The notes: generated from the letters alone by a model not told the origin. A stretch of 64,000 bases of DNA from Glandiceps talaboti (GCF_964340395.1 NC_135568.1:2514501-2578500), one strand, 5' to 3'. Numbered from the stretch's first letter, positions 50,741-61,229 are shown. Made by a program: numbers and translations.

Positions 50741-51869
50741 CATATTGTGTATTTCTTGGGTCAAACTATGGAATGACATGATATGTTTTCATACTGGCAT
50801 GTGTTTAAAGGCTAAGCTACACCTGCAATGGTTTAACCCGTATCTATATCAAGACACTTCATTATCTTCAACTTCAGGCAATGTAATGCAATACAACCAC
50901 TATGCTGGTTGACAGACTAAAATACGACAAATCTATACGTCCAATTTATAACAGTAATCTGTGTACCAAATAACTTATCTCAGTGGACAACTGAGGATCG
51001 ATCTTGCTTAAAAATCTAGTGTGGAATTTTTACACACAAAAGGAATTACACCTTTTTTTTATATATATCATAATAATCTGGCATTTTGTTTTTTTAAATC
51101 TAGTCTCAATTTTTACTGCTCAAATCTAATATAATCAGGAATACTATGAATTTTGTTATAAAAAATTTAGAGTAATTTGCTACTCAAAAGGGAGTTCTAC
51201 ATTTTAATCAGGAACAGTGGGAAATCTTTGTCTAAAAATCTGAAGTAGAATTTGATATGCAAAAGATATTTATTTTTAAGAGCTGGATTATCTATTATTT
51301 TATTTTATTTTTATTATGAAATTAATAATTTCTCTAAAATTATCGTCAATTTCTCAGAGAAGATGGATTATTCAGAGAAAAAGACAACAAAATTCCAATC
51401 TTTGTGCTATGTACTGTACAGGCAATAAATTAGCCTAGAGACTTGACTATCTGACTCGACATACTGTCTCTCGACAAATAACATTGTCAAGCTAAATAGC
51501 CGAGTCTCTAGGTAAGCAGTAAATTGATGTGCATCTACTCCTCAAGTTGGGCAGAAACTAAAGACTGTTATTTTTCATCATTTATTTGTTTCTCTGTCGT
51601 TCTAGAAAATAATGTTTTTATCAGCAAAGTATGATTATTTTGTGAGTTATATCTCAGCATGCAATCAATCATGTTACAGCTTGACATCCATTTTTTTTTC
51701 AAGATGTATACTTATTTTTGTTCAGCCAAAAGGAACTACAGTACTTGAAATGTAATATAAGGAGTTTTGTCTCAACGAGTTGAAATAAGTAGAAAGCACC
51801 TTATGATAGGAGAATTTCCTAGTTGACTGGTAAAAACTCTATTAAAGCATAAAGTATGTTTTGTATCAT

Positions 51870-52640
51870 GGAAGCAAATTCTCAGTACCTGAAATAGCGA
51901 GTCGAAATAGAACAAGAAGGTCGACTTATTCTCACCAGCACCTTAGAGTACTGCATGTGTATAGTGCATGGCATGAAAGTCATGATGTTGACCAAGGAAT
52001 CGAATGATTGTAATTTGTATCATGGAAGCCATAATTCTCAGTACCTGAAATAGCATTTTACCTCATGCTAGAGGGTCAAAATAGAACAAGAAGGTTGATT
52101 TAAATTATTCTCAGTACCTGCAATAGCAATATTTTACTGAGTCATGCTAGAGGGTCAAAATAGAACAAGATCGAAGGTTGACTTATTCTCAGTACCTGCA
52201 ATAGCATTTTACTTCATGCTAAAGGGTCAAAATAGAACAAGAAGGTTGACTTATTCTCAGTACCTGTAACAGTATTTTACTTTATGCTAAAGGGTCAAAA
52301 TAGAACAAGAAGGTTGACTTAAGCACCTGAAGAGTACTGCGTGTGTAGTGTATGGAATGAAAGTCATGATCTTGACCAAGGAATCGAACGATTGTAATTT
52401 GTATCATGGAAGCCATAATTCTCTGTACCTACTATAATTTTTTACCACATGCTAGAGGGTCAAAATAAGGTCAACCTATTCTCACGCAACACCTCCAATG
52501 TAAATGTATGGAGTAGAATTAGGTATGGTGTTGGCCACGCAATTGAGTGATTGTTATTTTAACTGGTATACCTAGGCAGTAAAATTCTCAAGGTGCCAAG
52601 AATTATGATAGTTTTGGTGAAGACTGAGTGTAGTAGAACC
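51870..52640 (+). repeat. R5 tandem array, about 75-150 bp units
   Basis: CATGCTAGAGGGTCAAAATA, GAACAAGAAGGTTGACTTAT, TCTCAGTACCTGAAATAGCA recurs about seven times. Longer units add TGCATGTGTATAGTGCATGG, CATGAAAGTCATGATGTTGA, CCAAGGAATCGAATGATTGT. Confidence 0.85.
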
Positions 52641-52784
52641 AAAGACCCTTAATATAGGGACTTCCTACTTGACTAAGGAAATAGCATAGCATAATTTTAC
52701 TTTAGATATGAATATTATTATATTATACTCACAATAGTAACATATTTATGAACACTTCAAACAAATGTATAGTGTTTGTATTAA

Positions 52785-52915
52785 GGATAAAATCTATCTG
52801 AGTTCCCAAGTAATGTTTTTGGGTTTCCTACCAGAATTTTAATAGCTGATAAGTTCATGTAATTTTACCATATTTCGTTCTTCTCTTACCAGAGTTACCA
52901 AACCTTAGCAGTAAC
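52785..52915 (+). repeat. Isolated copy of the 47.7-48.3 kb unit
   Basis: AAAATCTATCTGAGTTCCCA, GGTTTCCTACCAG and TACCAGAGTTACCAAACCTT, AGCAGTAAC match array units and the array's right flank (48440s). Confidence 0.55.
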
Positions 52916-53048
52916 TTTGGTATAAATGAATAAATATATAATTATTGAAAAACTGAAGTATGAGATTCAGATTAGAATTTTTTGATAAAAACCACAGCTT
53001 AGGCTACATTAGTATATGTGCCATGAAATTTTACTAATGTTAATAATT

Positions 53049-53356
53049 ATTCATTCATTCATTCATTCATTCATTCATTCATTCATTCATTCATTCATTC
53101 CTCCATTTATTTATTCATTCATTCATTCATTCATCCATCCATACATTCCGCCATTCATTCATTCATTCATTCATTCATTCATCCATTCATTCATTCATTC
53201 ATTCATTCATCCATTCATTCATTCATTCATTCATTCATTCATCCATCCATACTTTCCTCCATCCATCCATCCATCCATCCATTCATTCATTCACCCATTC
53301 ATCCATCCATCCATCCATCCATCCATCAATTCATTCATTCATTCTTTCATTCATTT
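53049..53356 (+). repeat. TTCA/TCCA microsatellite
   Basis: About 75 tetranucleotide units of CATT/CATC, broken by TTTATTTA and ACATTCCGCCA. The Phe-Ile-His-Ser open frame is an artefact. Confidence 0.98.
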
Positions 53357-53888
53357 GTTTGTTAGTTCAAGTGACGAAATAACATTTAATGAAATTCTAC
53401 ACACAGATAGGTCAAACAAGGTTTTATATTACAATTATACAAATATAACCTAATACAGATAATCACTTTATGAATATGAAAGTATAAATCTCATATTTCA
53501 TATCACAATATCAATGTACAATATACATGGTGTACATTTCATATTTGAAATATTTACACCAATGTGTTTTTACAAAGTAAAAGAATTGACAGTACCATGT
53601 TTAAACCAATTTATTATTCCACCTATACTCTATAGATTCTTAAAAAACTGTGAAAATTTTCCTTAATCTTTTGAGGATGTTCCACTTTTAAACTTACTGT
53701 TATTGTTTGATAATAAAGTCAGTATTATTATTATTATTATATTGTTATTACTAGTATCACTAAATTTCATAATTAGTGTTATTTATATATATTAATAGTT
53801 TTGTTTATCATTTCTATATGTTGACTATAAAGTTAGATAATGTATTACATTATGCTGTAATGTGACTATAAAATAGTATACTATGACT

Positions 53889-54362
53889 GTACTGTATTGT
53901 ACTGTACTGTACTGTACTGTACTATGCTGTACTGCACTGTACTGTACTGTATTGTACTGTACTGTACTATATGCTGTACTGCACTGTATTATGCTGTACT
54001 GCACTGTACTATGCTGTACTGTACTGTGCTGTACTATGCTATACTAAACTGTACTACTGTATGCTGTACTGTACTGTACTGTACTGTACTGTACTATACT
54101 GCACTGTACTGCACTGTACTGTAATATATTACTGCACTTTAATGTACTAGCTTTACTGTACTGTTATTGCACTGTAATGTACTGTACTGCACTGTTATGA
54201 AATATATCACTGCATTGTAATATACTGTACTGTACTGTACTGTACTGTACTGCACTGCACTGCACTAGGGTGCACTGCTGCACTACTGTACTGCACTGTA
54301 GTATTATACTGTACTGTTCTCTTCTGTACTGCACTGCACTGTACTGTACTGTACCATACTGT
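53889..54362 (+). repeat. ACTGT pentanucleotide satellite
   Basis: About 90 imperfect units of TGTAC/TGCAC. The unit is stop-poor, giving spurious Tyr/Cys-rich frames on both strands. Confidence 0.97.
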
Positions 54363-55923
54363 AATATATTTTTAAATGAATGGTACATTTCGATTTGTTG
54401 ACAGTTTTCAGTACATGTGTATATGTCTGACAGCTAAGACTGCCTGTAAGTTTACAATGATTTAGACCCAGTAACAGCAGTCTGCGGCCTCCAAGTCTTC
54501 AACAGTCCGCAAAACCCACACATCTAAGTATTTCTAAAGCTTAAACACCTACCATACAAATTAATATCACTATTTGTTTTCACATAACAGTGACAATTTT
54601 AAGATGAGAAAAATCTAATTAAAAGCAGTAATTCACCTTTTATGTCAACAACAGAATGGCCTTGTTACTAAGCAACCACTTCTTGTTACCAGGCAACTAC
54701 TTTACCAATCTGAGAAAGTCAAATTGACATACAAGCCAAATGGTTAATTGTCATTAAACTGCATACAGAAACAATTGATCTCTTCCTGTTTTTGATAATA
54801 ACTCCCGCATTTATCAAAGTTTCATTTTCAAAGATAATAGATATATACATTTCAATTAGAGTGATGACATTTAGAATACTATCCTGCCTGTCGATTTTAC
54901 AATATTTCACAGAAAAAAAAATGCTTCATGGGGTGAGACTAAATAACAGCTATATGACAAAATAACAAATTGTATGAATTAAGTATTAAAGCAAGGGAAT
55001 ATTTAGCAATATGAAACACTATTGTATCTAAATAGGAAATGACATCATCAGAGATGGATAGCCTACAGAAACATTTATACATAATATCATACAGAAAAAC
55101 TGATTTAAAATGTAAGTGTGTTTGATGGCACGGAGACACTAAATCACAGTTATATTTGGCGAAATAATTTTTTTTTATAAATTAAGTAATTAATATTATA
55201 TTAAGAGAGTAAACATTATTTACATCTAAATCAGAAAGCTGACAATGTCAGACATATTCTGCATAACAATTTATAATATTGTACATGGAAAAACTGTTTA
55301 AAGTGCTTATGGCAGGGGAGCACTAAATCACAGTAATATCTGATGAAATAAAAAAATTGTTTACATTAAGTTATTAATGGCATATTAACAGAGTAGAAAT
55401 ATAATTGTAATTAACTCAGGATGGTGACATTATCAAAGATATCATATAGAGCTATTGTATAATGTTAAACAAAATTTATTTATTTCAAATATTTTATGGC
55501 AGGCGGAATACTAAATCCTAGTTACATCAGGAGTTATAAAAAAATTGTACAAATTGCGTAATTTACAGCATTATACAACACTATATTTAAATCAGGAAGC
55601 TGATATAGTCAGATGTATCCGGCAATGCAGTTTATGATGCATAAACAGGAGCACAGATTTGATGGTTGGGTAAAATCACAAATACATGGAAATCTGACCA
55701 TACAAACAGTTTGATAAATTACATGTAAGTATTTAAGAATATGATATACAGAGTAGACAGTTTTGTATTTCAGTTATTAGACATTATCATTGTCCTATGT
55801 TTGTTGTAATATTTTGTTGTAAAGGCAAACTGTATCTGTAGTGTGTATGGTGGTGTAAGGACAAAATCACATCTAAAACCTTCAGAAAATTTAAGCTTAT
55901 GAAATTCTAATGGTTATTATAGT

Positions 55924-56065
55924 AATGAAAAATTTTACTCACAGAGTCAAAAATGTTCTCAGAAGCAAATCCCAAATTTTGGCTGATGTCTCGTCAGCAT
56001 TGTCAGGGATTTGGAATTTGCTTCCAAGACATTTTTTGACTCTGTGAGTAGAAATTTTCATTTCT
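55924..56065. mobile_element. R4 hairpin element, best copy
   Basis: ATGAAAAATTTTACTCACAG, AGTCAAAAATGTTCTCAGAA, GCAAATCCCAAAT pairs with ATTTGGAATTTGCTTCCAAG, ACATTTTTTGACTCTGTGAG, TAGAAATTTTCAT. The loop is TTTGGCTGATGTCTCGTCAG, CATTGTCAGGG, itself partly self-complementary. The same arms occur at 28234 and 56349, and in the 33.2-33.7 kb element. Confidence 0.8.
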
Positions 56066-56348
56066 AAATATGAGCACAGAGCTCATGAACATTCATTCTC
56101 ACTTAAGATTAATCCTGTTTTGCTCAACGTGTAGGTTTTGTGTACAAATACCCCCCACCCCCACCCCCACCCCCTGGTAAAGAAAGTGACTACACAAGTA
56201 TTCAGGATACAATATTGAATTTAAATCAGATTGGTGGTATTCTCAAATTATCTTTTACTTAAAAAGCTTTCTTGTACAGGAAACAATATTTTTTGTTGTG
56301 AGAATAATTGTTCATAGACTCTTGGTACGTACTTAATAATTAAATTTC

Positions 56349-56420
56349 TAGAAAAAATCAAAATATTTCTTGGAAGCTTCCAAGAAATATTTTTGACTCT
56401 ATGAATAGAAATTTCATTAC
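56349..56420. mobile_element. R4 palindromic remnant
   Basis: TCAAAATATTTCTTGGAAGC joins directly to its complement TTCCAAGAAATATTTTTGAC at 56358-56396. The outer parts GAAAAAA-TC and TGAATAGAAATTTC follow R4. The usual loop has been lost. Confidence 0.7.
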
Positions 56421-58316
56421 AGAATAATTTTATTGTGGTTGTTGTTGGGACAATCTCACAGCTAAATCTGAGAAGTAAAATTTGAATGACTCTAAAAAGC
56501 ACAGTATTCACAGAATACGGTATGATACATAAATATGTCAATAAAGAGATGACATTCTCACATTATCTATTACTTTGTACCTTTTTTTCATACAGGAAAC
56601 AATATTTTTTTATTTATTGTGATGTTGGTTGGGACAAAATCACATGACTCAAGTGATTAGAAGCATAATATAATATTTACAGAAAACAATATTTTACATT
56701 GTATAAATGAGATTGTATTCTCATTATCTTTCAGTTTATAATTTTTTGATGTACATGAAAACAATATTTTTATTTTGTGATGTTTTTAGGGTCAAAATGA
56801 CAGCTACATGTAAATTGGATGAAACAAAATTGAATGTCTCAAGTGATTAAAAGCTTAATATTCTCTGTTATAATATTAATTAGGACAATGATTCTGTCAG
56901 ATTATTCTATTACATACAAAGAAAAACTGGTGGGGTGCAAATCACAGCAAAATTTGAGCAACAAAATGAAACAGTATGAATTGCACTACTGGAATCATTT
57001 TAGCAGAATGTTTCAATCAGGAAGAGATATAGAAATATCGTACAATTTGTAATATTGCATAAAAAACCCATTTTTTCATGGTACAGGCCTGCTAGATTTG
57101 ACAAGGGACATAAAATGAGACATGACTGTTTCAAGATTAAAATCATGGTATTAACTGAGATACCGTAGTATATATACATGTTTCATATGTCACTAAATAA
57201 TGCAAACACTACACATCACATAACATGCATACCCATCACACCAGATACTCCACAAAAACTCAAAACAAATGTAAAATAAATGTATTAATAACATAGACAA
57301 CTGAAACCCCAAATACTTTAATACATATTTCAGTCACATTTTAATATCAGTGCAGTTTCCACGGATATTTGAACTGAATAATATTTGAAATATTTCCTTT
57401 GCCTGATAATGATGAGTAACATGATCTGTTATTGTAATCTTTGACATAAACAGGATAAATATTTGTCTATATTGATGTATAAACAGACATTTATTGTTGA
57501 CATCCTTTCAGCTATATTATTAACCTTGGGTTGTCATTACTTTATTATTTAGAAATCTGACTCACTGCAAAGACGTAGTTATTTCAACCTTTATTTATAT
57601 TCATTCCGGGCCAAATGCTTGGATTTTTTTGATGAATATGTTGACTAAAAGGACTTATTAGCGTTCCCCTGTTATATACTATATATAAGACTCTAAATGG
57701 ACCTTTTGTTGCAGTATTTATAGCAGTCGTAAAAACATGCAAATCCTCAACCAGCACAGGATGATGTTTTTCCGAGTATCAAGGTTAAATTACACACTTT
57801 AGTAATACAGGACTGTTATGAGATTTCTATTAATAATGAATGTTATACTTAAATAAAAATGACTTCATATACAATTAAATATTACTTATTATATAAATAC
57901 ATCTTTAAAGGTTTGTATTATGGACATATGTATAGTGACATAGCTGGCAGGCTGTGCATAACAACCCGAAGATGAATGAAAACAGAACTAAGCTTGCAAA
58001 TTCAACCTACGCAATCACACCAATTTAATAATACCTTGTTCAAATCAAGTTTTACTATTTATAATCTTAAGCTGAGTCGTATCACGGGATACTTTGTTAT
58101 CATATTAGAGTCACGGTTGCACACATGTAACATGTTCTTACATTCTGTGATTGTCTAGTAGTAACCAATTACATGATTGATGTACACGTATAAATTTACG
58201 TGCCGTACCACAGAATTAAATTGTCATGGTACTCTACAACTTGACAATGATAATAATCCAATTGTAACTGCTGTGATCTGTGATGACAGAAATTCTAGCA
58301 TACACGTTACTCTCAC

Positions 58317-58398
58317 CTATCATGTAGCTGTATCCATCTATGTTGAAAGTGGCACTTTTACACTTCTTAAATTTGGGACAACCTTTCCTTGTCGCCAT
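58317..58398 (-). CDS. PDE1: PDE1 coding exon 1 (start codon exon, long-isoform N terminus)
   Basis: Read on the minus strand, an ATG at 58398 in a strong context (CTCACCATGGCG) opens a 27-residue reading frame. It ends at a consensus donor, ATA-G/GTGAGA, leaving one base of a split codon. Residues 10-27 read FKKCKSATFNIDGYSYMI. The next residue, completed by exon 2, is Val. This matches the N-terminal block of long vertebrate PDE1C isoforms (FKKCRSATFSIDGYSFTIV, recalled from knowledge of the family). PDE1 enzymes hydrolyse cAMP and cGMP in the cytosol under Ca2+/calmodulin control, and the N terminus varies by promoter choice. A frame continues upstream through a GTG codon at 58416, but no in-frame ATG precedes 58398. 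The phase matches exon 2 exactly. Additional small exons between the two cannot be excluded. Confidence 0.85.
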
Positions 58399-58575
58399 GG
58401 TGAGTGAACCGAGCACACTGCATCCGACAGGAAAAAAAAACTACGTTATCCTCAGAACATCTGTGACCATTGGATTGTAAACTTCATGCCTTCGACAACC
58501 ATTCAGACACTATGTGACAGCTTTCATTTGAGGAGCATGGATACGTTGCCGATGTGTGTGTGTTTATACACCACT
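58399..58575 (-). promoter_or_regulatory. PDE1 5' leader and candidate proximal promoter
   Basis: Upstream of the start codon on the minus strand there is a TATAAA at 58568-58563, about 165 bp before the ATG. It could place a start site near 58535. Several short upstream ATG frames follow, including one starting at 58423 that overlaps the main start out of frame. Alternatively, a good acceptor is present: a T9 tract at 58440-58431, then GATGCAG ending at 58418. The coding exon may therefore begin at 58417, joined to a distant untranslated exon, which would remove all but one upstream ATG. The sequence cannot decide between the two. Confidence 0.4.
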
Positions 58576-58879
58576 TTACCCATCAGGAAGTAAATGTAAT
58601 CCTACACTATTCCCACTGGGACATGATCAGGAACTATTTTCAGCTACATTATCATGCCACTCAGGCCCTATGAACACATCTAAATTAAAGTACTTGGGTT
58701 GATCCATCCAGCATCTCAAGGGGAGGTCAGCTTGAAATGGAGGGACAATATGTAATACAATTTTATACACACCTACCTGTTGATTATTTTTATTATGTTA
58801 TAATCACTTGTTTTGAGAACCAGAGAAACAGTAGATTTTTAATAAGAATTATATTATACTCAAGCAGAGTTATTGCCTT

Positions 58880-59200
58880 TGAACAGAAAATATGGATTAA
58901 AATATACCCTGGTTGCTCTACATCACGACAACTCATCTCTATGTCACTAGTTTTATGGTGTTTGAAATATCAATCACAACGTTCCAAATCACTGTTATTT
59001 TTCATGATTTTTCATAAATTGTGCTTGAGGAGGTATAATTATATTAGTCCCCAATATTTTATTTCATTCAACCAGAAAATACTCCTGATGTAAGAGTTTT
59101 GCCACTACTCATCTAGCAACTCGTAGTGACAAGACCCCTTAGGTCAGTTATATTTCCATCAGCTGAACAAAAAAAAATAGTGGTAAATAACATCTAATTA
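58880..59200 (+). mobile_element. R1 element copy upstream of PDE1
   Basis: GAACAGAAAATATGGATTAA, ATATACCCTGGTTGCTCTAC, ATCACGACAACTCATCTCTA, then CCCCAATATTTTATTTCATT, CAACCAGAAAATACTCCTGA, AGACCCCTTAGGTCAGTTAT, TAAATAACATCTAATTA. The left-arm to right-arm foldback is more decayed than in the 22.8 and 46.1 kb copies. Confidence 0.75.
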
Positions 59201-59209
59201 TACACTTCA

Positions 59210-59395
59210 TTTTTCTGCTTTCATTTTTTCTTTGATAATGTTTATTTATTTATTTTTGATATGGTGTTGGCAGAAACATGGGAAGTACAAAGCAGTTGAA
59301 AACATTTTTCTGCTTCCATTTTTTCTTTGATTAGTTATTTATTTATTTTTGATATGGTGTTGGCAGAAACCTGGGCAATACAAAGCAGTAGAAAC
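59210..59395 (+). repeat. Tandem duplication, about 95 bp unit
   Basis: TTTTTCTGCTTTCATTTTTT, CTTTGAT, TATTTATTTTTGATATGGTG, TTGGCAGAAAC and TACAAAGCAGT occur twice. Confidence 0.92.
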
Positions 59396-59569
59396 TAATA
59401 ATGGGACAAGTCCAGGAGTTTATAACTATCCTTTATGATTTGTTCCTTCATTAATATCATTTTCCATTACTTACTAATTTATATAAATCCCTAGTAGGCT
59501 GTAAACATAACTACTTTCCTTTGTCTTCAGAAACAATATGTATATGGATTAATGAGATGTAATAGCTGA

Positions 59570-59720
59570 CGTGTAGCGGCTCAATGACTAGTACGCATGC
59601 GCGTCCTATGTACTATGCAATGTTTTTTTGGTCGTTTTACCCAAGGATGCATTGCGGCGCAATGACTATACACATGCGCATTCTATATTTTATGCGCATT
59701 CTCCATGCAGAGGGCGCTAT
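59570..59720. promoter_or_regulatory. CpG-bearing module with duplicated NRF1-like sites and a CTCF-like site
   Basis: Two related copies (about 59575-59625 and 59652-59692) share GCGGC-CAATGACTA followed by a GCATGCGC-type palindrome: ACGCATGCGCGTC at 59593-59605 and CACATGCGCATTC at 59671-59683. A third TATGCGCATTC is at 59691-59701. GCGCATGCGC is the NRF1 consensus in animals. GCAGAGGGCGCT at 59707-59718 resembles the CTCF core. The module is unusually CpG rich for this window and lies about 1.2 kb upstream of the PDE1 start codon. It may be a promoter or the GC-rich part of an unrecognised repeat. Confidence 0.35.
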
Positions 59721-59979
59721 CTACAATATCATCGTGAGGCAGCCCAGGCTGTCAGTCACAAATCAATCTACCCTGAGCAAGCTTATGGGCTTTGCCTAGT
59801 TTTGATATTATATATATGATAGTAATCCACAATATTATATTTAATCATATCTACATACATTGTAAATTTTAATCATCATAGTTGAGTGGTCTTGCTAGAG
59901 TAAGTATAACCATAACAATTAAGTAGTATGGCAATATTTTTGTATACTCAGTAGAATAATTGTATTAAGCATTCATTGC

Positions 59980-60330
59980 TGTGTCTATGTGTTAGTGTGC
60001 ATGCACTGTGTCTATGTGTTAGTGTGCATGCACTGTGTCTATGTGTCTGTGTGTTAGTGTGCATGGCTGTGTCTATGTGTCTATGTGTTTAGTGTGCATT
60101 CACTGTGTCTATGTGTTAGTGTGCATTCACTGTGTCTATGTGTTAGTGTGCATTCACTGTGTCTATGTGTTTAGTGTGCATTCACTGTGTATATATGTGT
60201 TAGTGTGCATTCACTGTGTCTATGTGTTAGTGTGCATTCACTGTGTCTATGTGTTAGTGTGCATTCACTGTGTCTATGTGTTAGTGTGCATTCACTGTGT
60301 CTATGTGTCTATGTGTTAGTGTGCACACAC
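59980..60330 (+). repeat. Minisatellite, 26-27 bp unit, about 11 copies
   Basis: GTGTCTATGTGTTAGTGTGC, ATTCACT, with shorter and longer variants. The VCIHCVYVL open frame is an artefact. Confidence 0.96.
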
Positions 60331-60713
60331 ACCTTCACTGGACTTATGATGTCTTGATGAGCTCAGGGCTCAGTAAATAAAATTTAGCATAGTGAAAGAG
60401 TAGGGTCATATTTACTACGTACACTGCAAAGCGGAATACAAATTTCAAACTTAGTGTATCATATACAATGTACATGATATTCAGTAGTACTTTATAATAT
60501 GGGGGGTATTTTGAAAGCCATAGTTTCAGAATTTCACTATTTCATAGTCGTAAACATTAATTATATAAGCCTGGAGCTAAAATACTCGTCACCTTATGAA
60601 ATCCCTTGGTTTAACGTTTTTATTTTTCAATTATTTCAACCGATATTTGAGATCTACATATCTCACTATGTTGCCCTAAAACTCTATCATTTTAGTTTTT
60701 CAAATTCTAATCT

Positions 60714-60767
60714 CATTCAAGAGAAATGTTGAGTGAAAGACAGAAAACTTAACATTTCTCCTGAATG
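60714..60767 (+). other. Pre-miRNA-like hairpin candidate
   Basis: A 21-base arm (CATTCAAGAGAAATGTTGAG-T, 60714-60734) pairs with 60747-60767 with one mismatch and one G-U pair around a 12-base loop. There is no match to a miRNA I recognise. AT-rich sequence produces such hairpins by chance. Confidence 0.2.
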
Positions 60768-60954
60768 ACAGACATAGACATGTATGTATATTTTAATATG
60801 TTCCCCTTCCCCACTCTTCTGTGAGGATTCAAATACATAAGTTAGCCATCACGTAACATGGCACTACATGAAATAACCTAAAAATGAAACTACTAACAAA
60901 ACAATGACAGAAATAACCTGAAGGCCACTGCAATTGATCACAGCTTTAGACTGA

Positions 60955-61100
60955 AGGATAACAGATGGAGAGTACAATAATTTATTGAACGATTATGATA
61001 AATGTCTTGTCGTTTTTTAAAAACAAACGAAGGATAACAGATGTAGAGTGCGATTACTAAAAGATTTACGATAAATGTCTTGTCATTTTATAAAAACATA
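60955..61100 (+). repeat. Tandem duplication, about 73 bp unit
   Basis: AGGATAACAGATG-AGAGT-C, ATGATAAATGTCTTGTCGTT, TT-TAAAAACA occur twice. Confidence 0.9.
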
Positions 61101-61229
61101 CTAAGTATGAGCAGATGTGTGGATAATAACTCATTTTGAATTTGGTTATAAGCTTTGGACACCTGTTACTCTATTTGCACATACATCAGTGTATGTGTAC
61201 CATGTACAGTAAACTAAACATACATGTAT

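Larger units (their letters stand above)
54910..57130 (+). repeat. Ancient long-unit array, about 190 bp unit, roughly ten copies
   Basis: Near 54935, 55135, 55318, 55505, 55670, 55857, 56450, 56630, 56790, 56930 and 57105 a unit opens GG-GACACTAAATCACAG-TA or GTTGGGACAAAATCACA. Each continues with TGA-GAAAT-A-AAATTGTA, ATTAAGTATTAA and often GATGACATTATCA and ATACAGAAAAACTG. Copies are strongly diverged. An R4 element interrupts the array at 55924. Confidence 0.6.
9519..58316 (-). other. PDE1 intron 1, about 48.8 kb
   Basis: This is the interval between the donor of exon 1 and the acceptor of exon 2, both on the minus strand and phase compatible. I found no further convincing coding exon in it, on either strand. 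Open frames of 60-285 codons inside it are either chance AT-rich frames or tandem repeats lacking stops. Stretches where I recognise nothing include 9520-10040, 10200-11930, 13560-14070, 15200-15580, 16130-17190, 17360-19195, 21560-22275, 24665-25760, 26120-27070, 31870-32860, 37100-37270, 37800-38580, 38800-40530, 43090-43540, 48360-50335, 50745-51400 and 57130-58310. Alternative first exons for shorter isoforms could hide here but cannot be called by eye. Confidence 0.7.

Noticed and set aside
53016-53453. 145-codon Phe/Ile/His/Ser frame
   Set aside because: Direct translation of a TTCA microsatellite.
58177-58407. 76-codon plus-strand frame opposite PDE1 exon 1
   Set aside because: Shadow of the minus-strand coding exon, which has the strong start context, donor site and family match.
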